Made by a program: the position numbers and the translations under genes. From positions 3,658,001 to 3,722,000 of the forward strand of contig NZ_CP023694.1 in NCBI RefSeq assembly GCF_008705135.1: a stretch of 64,000 nucleotides of DNA. The letters run 5' to 3'. The notes below the pieces were generated by a model. It ran no database searches, had not been told where the DNA came from, and saw nothing but the letters and a program-made list of their open reading frames with translations. The DNA comes from Streptomyces coeruleorubidus. GTDB taxonomy: Bacteria; Actinomycetota; Actinomycetes; Streptomycetales; Streptomycetaceae. Positions 50,230 through 59,630 of this stretch are shown one piece after another; the stretch's first letter is position 1; each line of letters begins with the position of its first letter.

Positions 50230-51396
50230 CTACAGCACCCCGCCCGCCTCGTCCTGGAACGCGTCCGTCCAGTAGTGGCGGCCCGAGGTGCCCGCCGTGA
50301 CGCCCGTCGGGTCGACCGCCGACAGGACCTGGAGCATCGTCATGGCCAGCTGGTCGTAGGTGTCGGTCGTCAGCTCGTGGTCCGACTGGGCGTCGATCGC
50401 GCGCTCGCGGTGCAGCAGCCAGAGGGTGAAGGCCAGGGTCGACACGTCCGTGTTCAGCGGGTACAGCGTCGCCTCGGGCTCGCACCAGTTCAGGACCGCG
50501 CCCGTCGCGCCGTCGACGACCAGGCTGTTGTCCTCGACGAGGTGGCCGAGGCGTATCAGGCGGTGGGCGCCGGAGGGGAGTTCCGTCCGGCCGTCCGTGT
50601 CGGCGTAGTACTCCGCGAGCGTCGCCAGGGGGACGTCCGTGTCCAGGGAGAAGACGTGGGCGTCCTCCGGCAGGCCCACCTCGCGCAGGAAGCGGCGGGT
50701 CGGCTCGTGCGTGAGGGTCGCGGGGAAGTCGACGTCCTCGAAGCGGGCCACCTTGCCGGGACCGAACTCCTGGTCCAGGAGGCGGTGCGGGAGGTCCAGG
50801 GACAGGCCGGATGTGCCGCCCCGGCCCGCGATCAGGGAGAGCGGACGGATCAGGGCCGCCATCTTCCAGAACGGGGCCGGCTCGCCGTCCGTCCCGTCCC
50901 GGAACACCGCCAGCAGGTGCTGGGAGGCCTCCGCCACCGCCTTCGGGCCGAAGCGGCCCGCGTAGGAGGCGAACTGGCCCCGCAGGCCCGCCAGTTCGTC
51001 CGTCGCCTCGGCGAAGCGGACCAGTGTCCGCAGCGAGGGCGCCAGCGGGCGGCGGTCCATCAGGTCGGGACGGTCGTGCAGGACGTACGTCGTCGAGATC
51101 TCGCCCGTCGCGCCGTCCAGCAGGACGGACTCCGTCTCCAGGCCTCCGGGGCCGAGCAGTCCGCCTATCACGAGCTGCTCGCGCAACTCCGCCGACAACC
51201 GGTCCTCCGGGCCGCCCGTCGAGTCCGCCACCGTGCGCAGACCCTCCCGGTCCAGCTCGGCGAAGCTCAGCACGCCGCTGTCGCCCGGCAGTCCGGGCCC
51301 GGTCAGCCAGTGCCGCGTCGACGCGTGCGTCACCCACGGGTCCAGTTCGGACTCGGTCAGGGTGATCACCGCGGAAGCGGCGTCGGTCGTACTCAT
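50230..51396 (-). CDS. SUKH-4-type immunity-like protein, internally duplicated
   Basis: The 388-aa protein contains two copies of one fold. The N-terminal half has THASTRHWLTGPGLP and later LLDGATGEISTTYV; the C-terminal half has THEPTRRFLREVGLP and later VVDGATGAVLNW. The second copy matches the SUKH-4 family, known as immunity proteins against polymorphic toxins or nucleases. No toxin gene is adjacent, so it may be an orphan immunity gene or have a housekeeping role. The start is ATG 51396. Confidence 0.8.
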   Translation of the reverse strand: MSTTDAASAVITLTESELDPWVTHASTRHWLTGPGLPGDSGVLSFAELDREGLRTVADSTGGPEDRLSAELREQLVIGGLLGPGGLETESVLLDGATGEISTTYVLHDRPDLMDRRPLAPSLRTLVRFAEATDELAGLRGQFASYAGRFGPKAVAEASQHLLAVFRDGTDGEPAPFWKMAALIRPLSLIAGRGGTSGLSLDLPHRLLDQEFGPGKVARFEDVDFPATLTHEPTRRFLREVGLPEDAHVFSLDTDVPLATLAEYYADTDGRTELPSGAHRLIRLGHLVEDNSLVVDGATGAVLNWCEPEATLYPLNTDVSTLAFTLWLLHRERAIDAQSDHELTTDTYDQLAMTMLQVLSAVDPTGVTAGTSGRHYWTDAFQDEAGGVL

Positions 51397-51561
51397 GGGC
51401 TCCCCCGCATGTGCTTGCTCACCGTCCCCTGGCGGAGCACGGCGGACCGCCCGGCCAGGCCCGGCAGCCGTCCCCCACTGCCCAGAACAGTACGCCCCAC
51501 CACTGACAACGCCCCGGAACAGCGACGCGCCCGGCGAGGGCGCGTCCACCTCAGCAGACGC

Positions 51562-51919
51562 TCAGACCACCCTCGCGCGTTCCCTTTCCGCGAGAATCGC
51601 CTCCACGGTCTGTTCCACCGTCAGCTCCGAGGTGTCCAGCCACAGCCAGCACCACGTCCTGCACGACCGCCGTGAACCCGGCCTCGGCGTACGCGTCCGC
51701 CGTCGCCGCCGACAGGCGGTACCGGAGCCGGAGCTGGGCCTCGGCCTCGTCCCCGGCGCCGGGGACGTATTCCTCCCGGCCGGACACGATCATGCGCCGG
51801 AACACGTCACCGCGGACGTGCGCGGCCCGCGGCAGGGTCTCCGCCAGCGCCTGGGCGACGGTCGACTTGCCGGCCGCCATCACTCCGGTGACCAGGACGA
51901 CCCCGTCCGGAACGGGCAT
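51562..51919 (-). pseudogene. AAA-type kinase broken by an out-of-frame internal deletion
   Basis: From ATG 51919 the frame gives a normal N-terminal half of a small P-loop kinase: VLVTGVMAAGKSTVAQAL (Walker A), RGDVFRRMI and FTAVVQDVVL. After about residue 90 the frame stops resembling the family, but the +1 frame gives the expected C-terminus, WLDTSELTVEQTVEAILAER, ending at TGA 51562. The middle of a roughly 180-aa protein is therefore missing and the ends are joined out of frame near 51650. The ATG overlaps the upstream stop by one base, as in an operon. Confidence 0.75.
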
Positions 51920-54237
51920 CAGGACCGTTCCGTGACCACCGCGGCCTGCGGGCGGATCGGCAGCCGGTTCACGGGGCGGCCCGTGGCGGCCCGTACGGCG
52001 GACGCGATGGCCGCCGGGGACGTCACCACCGGCACCGCGCTGACCGCCTTCGCCCCGAAGGGGGCGACCACGTCCCGTTCCTCGACCAGCCTGACGATGC
52101 GGATGTCGGGCGCGTCGAGGGCCGTCGGGAGGGCGTAACCGGTCAGGTCCGGGTGGCGGATCAGACCGCGCGGGGTGCGCAGGTTCTCGGTCAGCGCGAT
52201 GCCCAGGCCCTGGGTCACGCCCGCCTCGATCCGGGCGGCCAGCTGGGTGGGGTTCAGGACCCGGCCCACGTCCTGGGCGACGGCCAGTTCCACGACCCGC
52301 ACGGAACCGAGCTCGATGTCGACGTCCACCACCGCGCGGATCGCGCAGAAGGCCATGCCGACGAAGGCGTCGCCCTGGCCTGCCTCGTTCAGCGGTTCGG
52401 TCGGGTGCGGGCGGCACTGGGCGGTCGCCCACAGTTCCTTGCCGTCCAGCGCCTCGGTGACGGTCGTCGAGAGGACTCCGTCGTACGACGTGATCTTGCC
52501 GTCGGTGATCTGGAGCAGCTCCGTGGACATGCCGAACTTGTGGGCGAGCGGCTGGAGGAGCTGCGTGCGGACCATCTTGGCCGCGCGCTCCACCGCGCCT
52601 CCCGACACCCAGGTGTGCCGACCCCGGCAGCCGGCGCCCGCCGGGGGCTGGTCGGTGTCGACGGGCGCCACGTGCACCTCGTCTATGCCGAGCGTCTCCT
52701 GCACGATCTGCCGGGCCAGGGTCGTGAAGCCCTGGCCGGTCTCGACGGCCGCGCACAGTACCGTCGCCACACCGTCGTGGACCTTCACGGTCGCCGTGGA
52801 GACCTCGTCCGCGCCCTCGGCGCCGAGCATGTGCACCATGCCCACGCCGTAGCCCACGCCCCGGCGCACCGCGCCCGGTTCGCCCGCGCCCTCGGGGCCG
52901 CCGGGCAGCAGCCACTCCTCCTCGGGCGTGTCCTTGGGCAGCGGCGGCAGCGGGAAGTCCCGCACGGCCTGGAGCAGTTCGGCGACGGGGGCCGGGCAGG
53001 TCACCGTCTGGCCGGTCGGGAGCACGTCGCCCGTCGCCATCGCGTTGCGCAGCCGCACCTCGGCCGGGTCGATGCCGAGCTTCTTGGCGATCTTGTCCAT
53101 CTGCGCCTCGTAGGCGGCACACACCTGCATGGCGCCTTCGCCGCGTACGTGGCCGGACGGGGGGTTGTTGGTGCGGACGGCCCAGCCCTCGATGAAGGCG
53201 TTCGGGACGACGTACGGGCCGCAGGCGAACGCGACGGCGGCGGCCAGGGCGTCGGCGGAGGTGTCGGCGTAGGCGCCCGCGTCGAGCAGGATCTGCGCCT
53301 CCACCTTCACGAGTCTTCCCTCGGCGTCGGCGTGGTGGCGGTAGCGCAGCAGGGTGGGGTGCCGGTGGGTGTGCCCGAGGAAGGACTCCTCGCGCGTGGC
53401 CGCGAGTTTCACCGGGCAGCCGGTCCGCAGCGCCAGCAGGCCGAGCGGGAGCTGGAAGCTCTGGTCCTCGCGGTCGGCCGTGGCGCCGGGGACACCGGTG
53501 ACGACGACCTTGACCCGTTCGGGTTCCAGGCCGAAGGCGGCGGCGGCCGTGTCGCGGTCGGCGTGCGGGTCGGTGGAGGCGAGGTACAGCTCCACACCGC
53601 CGTCCGGGCGCGGTACGGCCAGGCCCGCCTCGGCGCCGATGGGCGCGGGGTCCTGGCGGCCGATGCGGTACAGGCCCTCGACGACGATCTCGCCGGCCGC
53701 ATCCGGGTCGCCGTGGCGCAGCGGGATGTGCCGGATCAGGTTGCCGTCGGGGTGCAGCGGCTCCGCCTCGAACGCCTGCTCCGGGTCGGTCACCGGGTCG
53801 AGCACCTCGTACTCGACGATGACGGCGGCGGCGGCCATCCGCGCGGTGTCCGGGTGGTCGGCGGCGACGGCGGCGATGGGCTCGCCGTGGTGGCGTACCA
53901 CCTCGGAGGCGAAGAACGGGCGGTCGGCCGTGCCGCGGCCGTGCAACGGGCTGCCGGGGACGTCCTCGTGGGTGACGACGGCGCGTACGCCGGGCATCTC
54001 GCGCGCGTGGGTGGTGTCGATGGACACGATGCGCGCGTGCGGGTGCGGTGAGCGCAGTACGGCCGCCCACAGCAGGCCCTCGGCCCACAGGTCGGCGGCG
54101 TACGGGAAGGTGCCCTCCGTCTTGGCGCGGGCGTCTGCGGGCGGGAGGGAGGCGCCCAGGCCGTGCGGCAGCGGTTCGGGGGCGGGGGCGGCCTCCGCGG
54201 CCTGTGCGGCCTGCGCGGTGGCTGCTTCGTTGCTCAC
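51919..54237 (-). CDS. Molybdenum hydroxylase, Mo-binding subunit (XDH/CoxL family)
   Basis: The 772-aa subunit has the family's Mo-cofactor regions, including GGVELYLASTDPHADRDTAA, the GHVRGEGAMQ loop and AAVETGQGFTTLARQIVQE. Near the end, where xanthine dehydrogenases have a KGVGEPP-type motif with the catalytic Glu, this protein reads AKAVSAVPVV, so the Glu appears to be absent. It forms a complex with the 2Fe-2S and FAD subunits encoded upstream (4-base overlap). The substrate is not known; purine hydroxylation is doubtful without the Glu. Confidence 0.88.
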   Translation of the reverse strand: MSNEAATAQAAQAAEAAPAPEPLPHGLGASLPPADARAKTEGTFPYAADLWAEGLLWAAVLRSPHPHARIVSIDTTHAREMPGVRAVVTHEDVPGSPLHGRGTADRPFFASEVVRHHGEPIAAVAADHPDTARMAAAAVIVEYEVLDPVTDPEQAFEAEPLHPDGNLIRHIPLRHGDPDAAGEIVVEGLYRIGRQDPAPIGAEAGLAVPRPDGGVELYLASTDPHADRDTAAAAFGLEPERVKVVVTGVPGATADREDQSFQLPLGLLALRTGCPVKLAATREESFLGHTHRHPTLLRYRHHADAEGRLVKVEAQILLDAGAYADTSADALAAAVAFACGPYVVPNAFIEGWAVRTNNPPSGHVRGEGAMQVCAAYEAQMDKIAKKLGIDPAEVRLRNAMATGDVLPTGQTVTCPAPVAELLQAVRDFPLPPLPKDTPEEEWLLPGGPEGAGEPGAVRRGVGYGVGMVHMLGAEGADEVSTATVKVHDGVATVLCAAVETGQGFTTLARQIVQETLGIDEVHVAPVDTDQPPAGAGCRGRHTWVSGGAVERAAKMVRTQLLQPLAHKFGMSTELLQITDGKITSYDGVLSTTVTEALDGKELWATAQCRPHPTEPLNEAGQGDAFVGMAFCAIRAVVDVDIELGSVRVVELAVAQDVGRVLNPTQLAARIEAGVTQGLGIALTENLRTPRGLIRHPDLTGYALPTALDAPDIRIVRLVEERDVVAPFGAKAVSAVPVVTSPAAIASAVRAATGRPVNRLPIRPQAAVVTERS

Positions 54238-56846
54238 GCGGGGCCTCCGTCCTGGCCGTAGGGCTGGTCATGAGGGTCTGGAGTGTGCGGTTCCGGGGGC
54301 GAGCCGAAGGCCGACGCGTGGACGCCGCCGGCGCCCGGGCCCGCCTGGTGCGGGATACGGGCCTCGTCGGTGGCGCCGTCGGCGGGCGCGGAGTGCGCCT
54401 CGCGTTCGGCGACGACCTCCTGTACGGCGTCCACCACGCCCCGGTAGCCGGAGCAGCGGCACAGGTTGCCGCACAGCGCCTGGCGGGTCTCCAGCTCGGT
54501 GGGCGCCGGGTTGCCCTCCAGGAGGTCGTGCACGGTCATCGCCATGCCGGGCACGCAGAAACCGCACTGCACGGCGCCGCAGCGCGCGAGCGCCCGCTGC
54601 ACGTCCGACGGCTGCCCGTCCTCGGCCAGGCCCTCGACGGTACGGACCTCGCTGCCGGCGGCGGTCACGGCGGGGACCAGGCAGGACGCGACGAGCCGCC
54701 CGTCGACCTGGACGTTGCACGCGCCGCATTCGCCCTGCGAGCAGCCGTCCTTGGCGCCGGCGAGTCCGAGCCGCTCGCGCAGCACGTACAGCAGGGACTC
54801 GCCGATCCACGCGTCGGTGACCGGGCGGTCGGTGCCGTTGACGCGCAGGACGAAGGAGGCGAGGGGGTGTTCCTCCTGCGGGGCCGTGGAGGACGCGTCC
54901 CGGGAGGCCTCGCCCTGGGGGCCGGCCGGGTCGTGCGTGACGCCGGAGTGGTCCTGCGCTGCCGGGTCGTCCGGGGTCTCGCCGTCGGCGTCCTCCGGTC
55001 CGGCGTTGTCCGGACTCGCCTCGGCCGGGACGGGCCCGGTGGACTGCTCGGCAGGGGCGTCAGCGCCCTCTGCGGCCTCTGGGGCGTCCTCGGCGGCCTC
55101 ACCGGGGCCGTGAGCGTCCTGTGAGACTTCCTGGGCGCTCTGCGGGGGCGCGGTGGCTTCCGCGTGCGCCTCCGGCGCGGGCTCGCGGGGGGACTCCCCC
55201 GGGGCCTCGGGGTACGGCTGGGGGGACGCGGCCTGTTCGGGGGCGTGCGCGGCTGACCCGGGGTGCTCGGCGTGCTCGGGTGCGTCGTCGGTGGCACCGG
55301 GGTGCCCGGTCGGCTCACCGACGCGGCCCGACGGCTCCTGCGCGTGGCCGGGCGAGCCGGAGGGCTCCGGGCCGTGGTGGTCCGTGAAGGCGTGCGGCTC
55401 CGAGCCGTAGTGGTCCGCGTCGTGCGGCTGGTCCGCGTCGTGCGGCCCCGGGCCGTGACCGGTGAAGGCGGACTGATCCGGGCCGTGGTCCGTGAAGCCG
55501 TGCGGATCCGGTCCGGCTACGTCGTGCGGCTCGGGGCCCTGGCCGGGTACACCGTGCGGATCCGGGCCGTGGTCCGAGAAGGCGGACTGATCCGGGCCGT
55601 GGTCCGTGAAGCCCTGTGAGGCCGACCCGTGCTCGGTGAAGGCAGACGGCTCCGGGCGGTGGTCGGTGAAGGCGTGCGGCTCCGAGCCGTGGCCGGGCGC
55701 GCCGTGCGACTCCGAACCGTGGTCCGTGAAGCCGTGCGGCTCCGAGCCGTGGCCTGGCACGCCGTGCGACTCCGACCCGTGGTCGGCGAATGCCGGCGGC
55801 TCCTGCCCATGGTCGGCTCCGTCGGACGGCTGGGGTGCGTGACCGGCGCCGGGCATCTCCGGCCCGTGGCCACCGAATCCCTGCGACTTCGGCCCATGGC
55901 CACCGAATTCGGACGACTCCGGCTCATGACCGGCGAAGCCGGACGGCTCCGGCACCTGCCCGGCCCCCTCCGGCTGCTGCGGCACGTGACCAGCCGACGG
56001 GTCCGCCTCCTGCGGCATGGGCCCGGCCGGGGGCTGCTCCGGGGCGTGGGCGCGCTGCGCGGCCGGATCCGGTGCGTACCCGGAGGCCGGTCCGGCGGCC
56101 GGCGGCTGCCCGTGTCCGTGCCCGCCGTCCTGCTCGTGTCCGTGCGGATAGCCCGACCCGGACTGCTCCTGCCCCGCCGCGTCCTGCTGCCCCCACGGCC
56201 GGCCCGTCGCCTGTGTCGCCCACGGCGCGGGCGCACCGCCCGGCAGCGTGGGCGGCGGGGTGCCGCCCCACTGCTCGACCAGCGAGGACGTGGTGAACTC
56301 GCCCGACTCGTCCGGAAGGTCGCCCCCGGCGACGGGGATGGACCACTGCCCGGTCACGTCATGGCCGGGTGCGGACTCCGCCCCCGAGGCGTCCTCGAAA
56401 TTCCACTGCCCGGTGGCTCCCGGGTTGTACGTGAAGCGGTCGTCCTCGCCGTGCCGCGCGGCCCCCGCGTCGGAGCCGTACGGCGTGCCGGATCCGTACG
56501 GCGCCTGGGAGCCGTACGACCGCTCCCCCGTGTCGTGTCCCGGCTGCTGGTGCGCCGCGTGCGGGTCGTGCCACCGGGCGCCGTCGACGGGCGCGCCGGG
56601 GACCGGCCACGCGCCCGGGGCCGCCGGGTCGGTTCCGGCGGTCGTGGCGGGGTCGACCGTTATCTGCGGCGGCACGTAGCCGTGGCCGGGCGCGGCGAGG
56701 GGGCTGTCGGCGGCCAGCAGTGCGTCGACGCCCCCTTCGGGGAGTTCGACGAAGGCGGTGGCGCCGTCGTCGTACTCGCCCTGGGGCAGTGGGTCCCAGC
56801 GGCTCCCGCCTCGGGGCGTGCCCTCTCCGTGCTGGTCGTCGGTCAC
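54234..56846 (-). CDS. Molybdenum hydroxylase, 2Fe-2S subunit with giant disordered N-terminus
   Basis: The 870-aa protein ends with a normal 2Fe-2S domain (from about 662): CSQGECGACNVQVDGRLVASC for the plant-type cluster and CGFCVPGM ... CGNLCRCSG for the second. Such subunits are usually about 160 aa. The first 660 residues are Gly/Pro/His/Glu-rich, repetitive and disordered, with units such as GSEPHGFTDHG. The GTG start is secure: GGGAGGG lies 7 bases upstream and it overlaps the FAD gene stop as GTGA. No stop codon separates the parts, so this is a true fusion. Confidence 0.85.
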   Translation of the reverse strand: MTDDQHGEGTPRGGSRWDPLPQGEYDDGATAFVELPEGGVDALLAADSPLAAPGHGYVPPQITVDPATTAGTDPAAPGAWPVPGAPVDGARWHDPHAAHQQPGHDTGERSYGSQAPYGSGTPYGSDAGAARHGEDDRFTYNPGATGQWNFEDASGAESAPGHDVTGQWSIPVAGGDLPDESGEFTTSSLVEQWGGTPPPTLPGGAPAPWATQATGRPWGQQDAAGQEQSGSGYPHGHEQDGGHGHGQPPAAGPASGYAPDPAAQRAHAPEQPPAGPMPQEADPSAGHVPQQPEGAGQVPEPSGFAGHEPESSEFGGHGPKSQGFGGHGPEMPGAGHAPQPSDGADHGQEPPAFADHGSESHGVPGHGSEPHGFTDHGSESHGAPGHGSEPHAFTDHRPEPSAFTEHGSASQGFTDHGPDQSAFSDHGPDPHGVPGQGPEPHDVAGPDPHGFTDHGPDQSAFTGHGPGPHDADQPHDADHYGSEPHAFTDHHGPEPSGSPGHAQEPSGRVGEPTGHPGATDDAPEHAEHPGSAAHAPEQAASPQPYPEAPGESPREPAPEAHAEATAPPQSAQEVSQDAHGPGEAAEDAPEAAEGADAPAEQSTGPVPAEASPDNAGPEDADGETPDDPAAQDHSGVTHDPAGPQGEASRDASSTAPQEEHPLASFVLRVNGTDRPVTDAWIGESLLYVLRERLGLAGAKDGCSQGECGACNVQVDGRLVASCLVPAVTAAGSEVRTVEGLAEDGQPSDVQRALARCGAVQCGFCVPGMAMTVHDLLEGNPAPTELETRQALCGNLCRCSGYRGVVDAVQEVVAEREAHSAPADGATDEARIPHQAGPGAGGVHASAFGSPPEPHTPDPHDQPYGQDGGPA
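55370..55860 (-). repeat. Degenerate coding repeat of the 2Fe-2S subunit extension
   Basis: Within the extension the DNA repeats units of about 30-60 bases encoding variants of HGSEPHGFTDHG, HGPDQSAFTDHG and SESHGVPGHG. The copies are imperfect but stay in frame. The array is rich in His, Gly and acidic residues and may change in copy number between strains. Confidence 0.8.
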
Positions 56847-57736
56847 GACAGCGCCCTCCCCAGTGCTCGTCGGGCCAGCGCGGCGACGGTGCGCCGCAGG
56901 TGCAGTACGGCGGGCGGAAGCTGTGCGACCGAGCCGTCCTCGGCCGGCGCCGCGTCGGGGATGCAGGCCGCGGCGACGTACTCGCCGAAGGCACTCAGCG
57001 CCTCCGGCACGAGCGCGCGGTTGTTGTCCCAGTCGATGAGGCTGCCGACCCACTGCTCGGCCTCCAGGGGCCGCAGCGGCATCGGCGCTATGGCGCCCAC
57101 CGCGCAGCGCACACCCCGGCGTGCGGGATCCAGGACCAGGGCCACGGATGCCACCGCGCGCCCCGGGCCGGTACGGCCGGTCGCCTTCAGGAAGACCTGC
57201 GGGGCGTGCAGCAGCGGCACGCGCACGTAGCCGATGAGTTCGCCGGCGCGCAGCATGTCCATCCCGGCCAGCAGGTGCGACACCGGGATCTCCCGGCGGG
57301 CTCCGCCCGGGCCCGCGATGATCAGTGTCGCCTCCAGGGCGGCCAGCACCGGCAGCGCGTCCCCGGTGGGGGCGGCCGAGGCGATGTTGCCGCCCAGGGT
57401 GCCCGCGTTGCGGATGTGCGGCGGACCCGCGGCGCGCGCGGCGGCGGCGAGCGCCGGGATCAGGGCCGCGAAGTCGGGGCGGCCCATGCGCGCGTGCGTG
57501 AGACCCGCGCCGAGCAGTGCGTGACCGTCGAGGTACTGCCAGCCGCGGATCTCGCTGATCCGGCCGAGTCCCACCAGCGCGGCGGGCCTGAGCTGTCCGG
57601 AGTTGACGGCGGCCATCAGGTCGGTGCCGCCCGCGACGGGCACGGCGGCGGGCACGGCGGTGAGTGCCGCGACGGCCTCGTCCAGCGTCGTGGGCAGCGT
57701 GACGGCCTGCGCCGCCTGCGGTGCGTGCGTGGTCAA
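56843..57736 (-). CDS. Molybdenum hydroxylase, FAD subunit (CoxM-like)
   Basis: The 297-aa flavoprotein has PVAGGTDLMAAVNSG (FAD pyrophosphate loop) and RNAGTLGGNIASAAPTGD (flavin site), followed by the CO-dehydrogenase flavoprotein C-terminal domain. It passes electrons between the Fe-S subunit and an acceptor. I place the start at TTG 57736, which gives the usual TTHAP beginning and has AAGGGG 8 bases upstream; a GTG 13 codons earlier is the alternative. It is the first gene of the operon. Confidence 0.87.
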   Translation of the reverse strand: MTTHAPQAAQAVTLPTTLDEAVAALTAVPAAVPVAGGTDLMAAVNSGQLRPAALVGLGRISEIRGWQYLDGHALLGAGLTHARMGRPDFAALIPALAAAARAAGPPHIRNAGTLGGNIASAAPTGDALPVLAALEATLIIAGPGGARREIPVSHLLAGMDMLRAGELIGYVRVPLLHAPQVFLKATGRTGPGRAVASVALVLDPARRGVRCAVGAIAPMPLRPLEAEQWVGSLIDWDNNRALVPEALSAFGEYVAAACIPDAAPAEDGSVAQLPPAVLHLRRTVAALARRALGRALS

Positions 57737-57997
57737 ACCGGCTGCCCCTTCCCGCTGCCCCACCTGGTCCCACCTGTGCTGCCGTACGGTACGTGCTGAC
57801 AGGGCGGACGTGGCAACTCTGGCACATCTTGGCGAGAGCCGAAGACACGGGTCCGCTAGGAGGCATTCGCCCACCTCGCCGGGGAGATGGTCCGTTTTCG
57901 CCTGGGTTCGCCAGTGCGTGGGGATTGGCACTTTCGGTGACCCTTGTGCGCTTTTTCCGTGGCTTGTTCGAGCTGTTCGGTAGGGACGGGCCCGGTG

Positions 57998-59629
57998 TTA
58001 CCGGCTGGGCGGCGGTCCGTCCTTCGGGCGGCCCAGCACCCCGGGGCGCCGCTGCCAGGGCAGCGGGCCGGCGGGTGGCCGGTAGGCGACGCCGAGGGCG
58101 TCGAGACGCCGGTAGTGGGCGGCCATACGGTGCTCGAAGGCGGTGAAGTCCCGTTCCGCCGGGGCGGGCAGGTCGCTCCAGGCGACCTCGGCGAATGCCG
58201 CGAGCCGGGGGAAGGTCTGGTAGTCCACCCGTGCGTGGTCCTCCATCACCTCGGTCCATACGTTGGCCTGGGTGCCCAGCACGTGCCGGGCCTCCTCGGG
58301 CGTCAACTCCGGTGGCACGGGCTCGAACCGGTAGACGTCCTCCAGGGTGCGCACCCACCCGATCGGTACCGGCTCGTCGGGGCCCGGGGCCTGACGGTGG
58401 TCCAGATACACCTGCTGCTCGGGGCACATGACGACGTCGTGGCCGGCCCGGGCGGCGGCGATGCCCCCGGCGTAGCCGCGCCAGGAGGACACGGCCGCGC
58501 CCTTCGCCAGCCCGCCCTCCAGGATCTCGTCCCAGCCGATCAGCCGGCGCCCGCGCGCGGCGAGCCACGCGTCGAAGTGCCCGATGAACCAGGACTGGAG
58601 CTCGTCCTCGTCCGCGAGGCCGAGTTCCCTGATGCGTGCCTGGGCCGTCCCGGACCGCCGCCACTGGTCCTTGGGGCATTCGTCGCCGCCGACGTGGACG
58701 AACTCCGACGGGAACAGCTCCAGCACTTCCTCGAAGACGCCCTCGTAGAAGCGCAGGGTGGTGTCGGTGGGGGCGAGTACGTTCGGGTTGATTCCCCAGG
58801 TGTCCCAGACCGGCAGGGCGTCCGTGTCGATGACGTCGGTGTTGCCGAGTTCCGGGTAAGCGGCGATGGCGGCCTGCGAGTGGCCGGGTACGTCGATTTC
58901 GGGGACGACGGTGATATGCCGCTCGGCGGCGTAGGCGACGATCTCCCGGATGTCGTCCTGGGTGTAGTAGCCGCCGTGCGGCTTCTCCTCCCACAACGGC
59001 GAGGCCCGGTGGCCGGTTTTCGTCCGCGCGCGCCAGGAGCCGATCTCCGTCAGTCGTGGATGCCGCTCGATCCGGATGCGCCAGCCCTGGTCGTCCGTCA
59101 GATGGAAGTGGAAGACGTTGAGTTTGTGCGCGGCCATCAGATCGAGATAGCGCAGGACGCCTTCCTTGGGCATGAAGTGCCGGGCGACGTCGAGCATGAG
59201 GCCGCGCCAGCGGAATCGGGGCGCGTCGTGGATGGCGACGGCGGGCACCTCCCATTCCTGGCGGCGGGTCACCGGCGCACGGCGAAAGGCATCGGGGCCG
59301 AGCAGCTGACGGAAGGTCTGGGCGCCCCAGAACAGGCCCGCCGGACTCGCCCCTTCGATGAGGACGCGCTCGGCGTCGGCCGTGAGGCGGTACGCCTCCG
59401 GTCCGCCCAGGGCGGGCAGGATGCCCAGCCGGACGCGGCGGGCGTCGCCGGTGTGCGGGTCCAGCGGCAGACCGGTCGCCGCGCCGACGGTCGCGCGCAG
59501 CCACCGCGCGACCTGCTCGGTCCCGGGGCCCGCCTCGATCCCGGTGCCCGCGTCGAGGAGGAAGCCCTGTCCGTCCCCCGTCTCGACGCTCAGGGGAGCC
59601 GGAATCACGTCCGTGTTCGGAGGAGTCAC
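57998..59629 (-). CDS. Beta-N-acetylhexosaminidase (GH20)
   Basis: The 543-aa enzyme has a GH20b-type N-terminal domain and the catalytic barrel with RFRWRGLMLDVARHF, HFHLTDDQGWRI and the catalytic Asp-Glu pair in FVHVGGDECPK. It removes terminal N-acetylglucosamine or N-acetylgalactosamine. No signal peptide is seen, so it probably acts inside the cell on imported chito-oligosaccharides. It begins one base before the stop of the importer permease gene, so it is the last gene of the sugar operon. Confidence 0.93.
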   Translation of the reverse strand: MTPPNTDVIPAPLSVETGDGQGFLLDAGTGIEAGPGTEQVARWLRATVGAATGLPLDPHTGDARRVRLGILPALGGPEAYRLTADAERVLIEGASPAGLFWGAQTFRQLLGPDAFRRAPVTRRQEWEVPAVAIHDAPRFRWRGLMLDVARHFMPKEGVLRYLDLMAAHKLNVFHFHLTDDQGWRIRIERHPRLTEIGSWRARTKTGHRASPLWEEKPHGGYYTQDDIREIVAYAAERHITVVPEIDVPGHSQAAIAAYPELGNTDVIDTDALPVWDTWGINPNVLAPTDTTLRFYEGVFEEVLELFPSEFVHVGGDECPKDQWRRSGTAQARIRELGLADEDELQSWFIGHFDAWLAARGRRLIGWDEILEGGLAKGAAVSSWRGYAGGIAAARAGHDVVMCPEQQVYLDHRQAPGPDEPVPIGWVRTLEDVYRFEPVPPELTPEEARHVLGTQANVWTEVMEDHARVDYQTFPRLAAFAEVAWSDLPAPAERDFTAFEHRMAAHYRRLDALGVAYRPPAGPLPWQRRPGVLGRPKDGPPPSR

Positions 59630-59630
59630 G

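Noticed and set aside
55370..55860. CRISPR-like repeated DNA
   Set aside because: The repeat units vary in length and sequence, have no spacers of constant size and encode an in-frame protein arm.
56847..59504. Open frame upstream of the 2Fe-2S start continuing for another 886 codons on the minus strand
   Set aside because: This part is Arg/Pro/Gly-rich and lies over the FAD subunit and the GH20 gene in other frames; the GTG at 56846 has a strong ribosome site and a GTGA overlap, so translation starts there.
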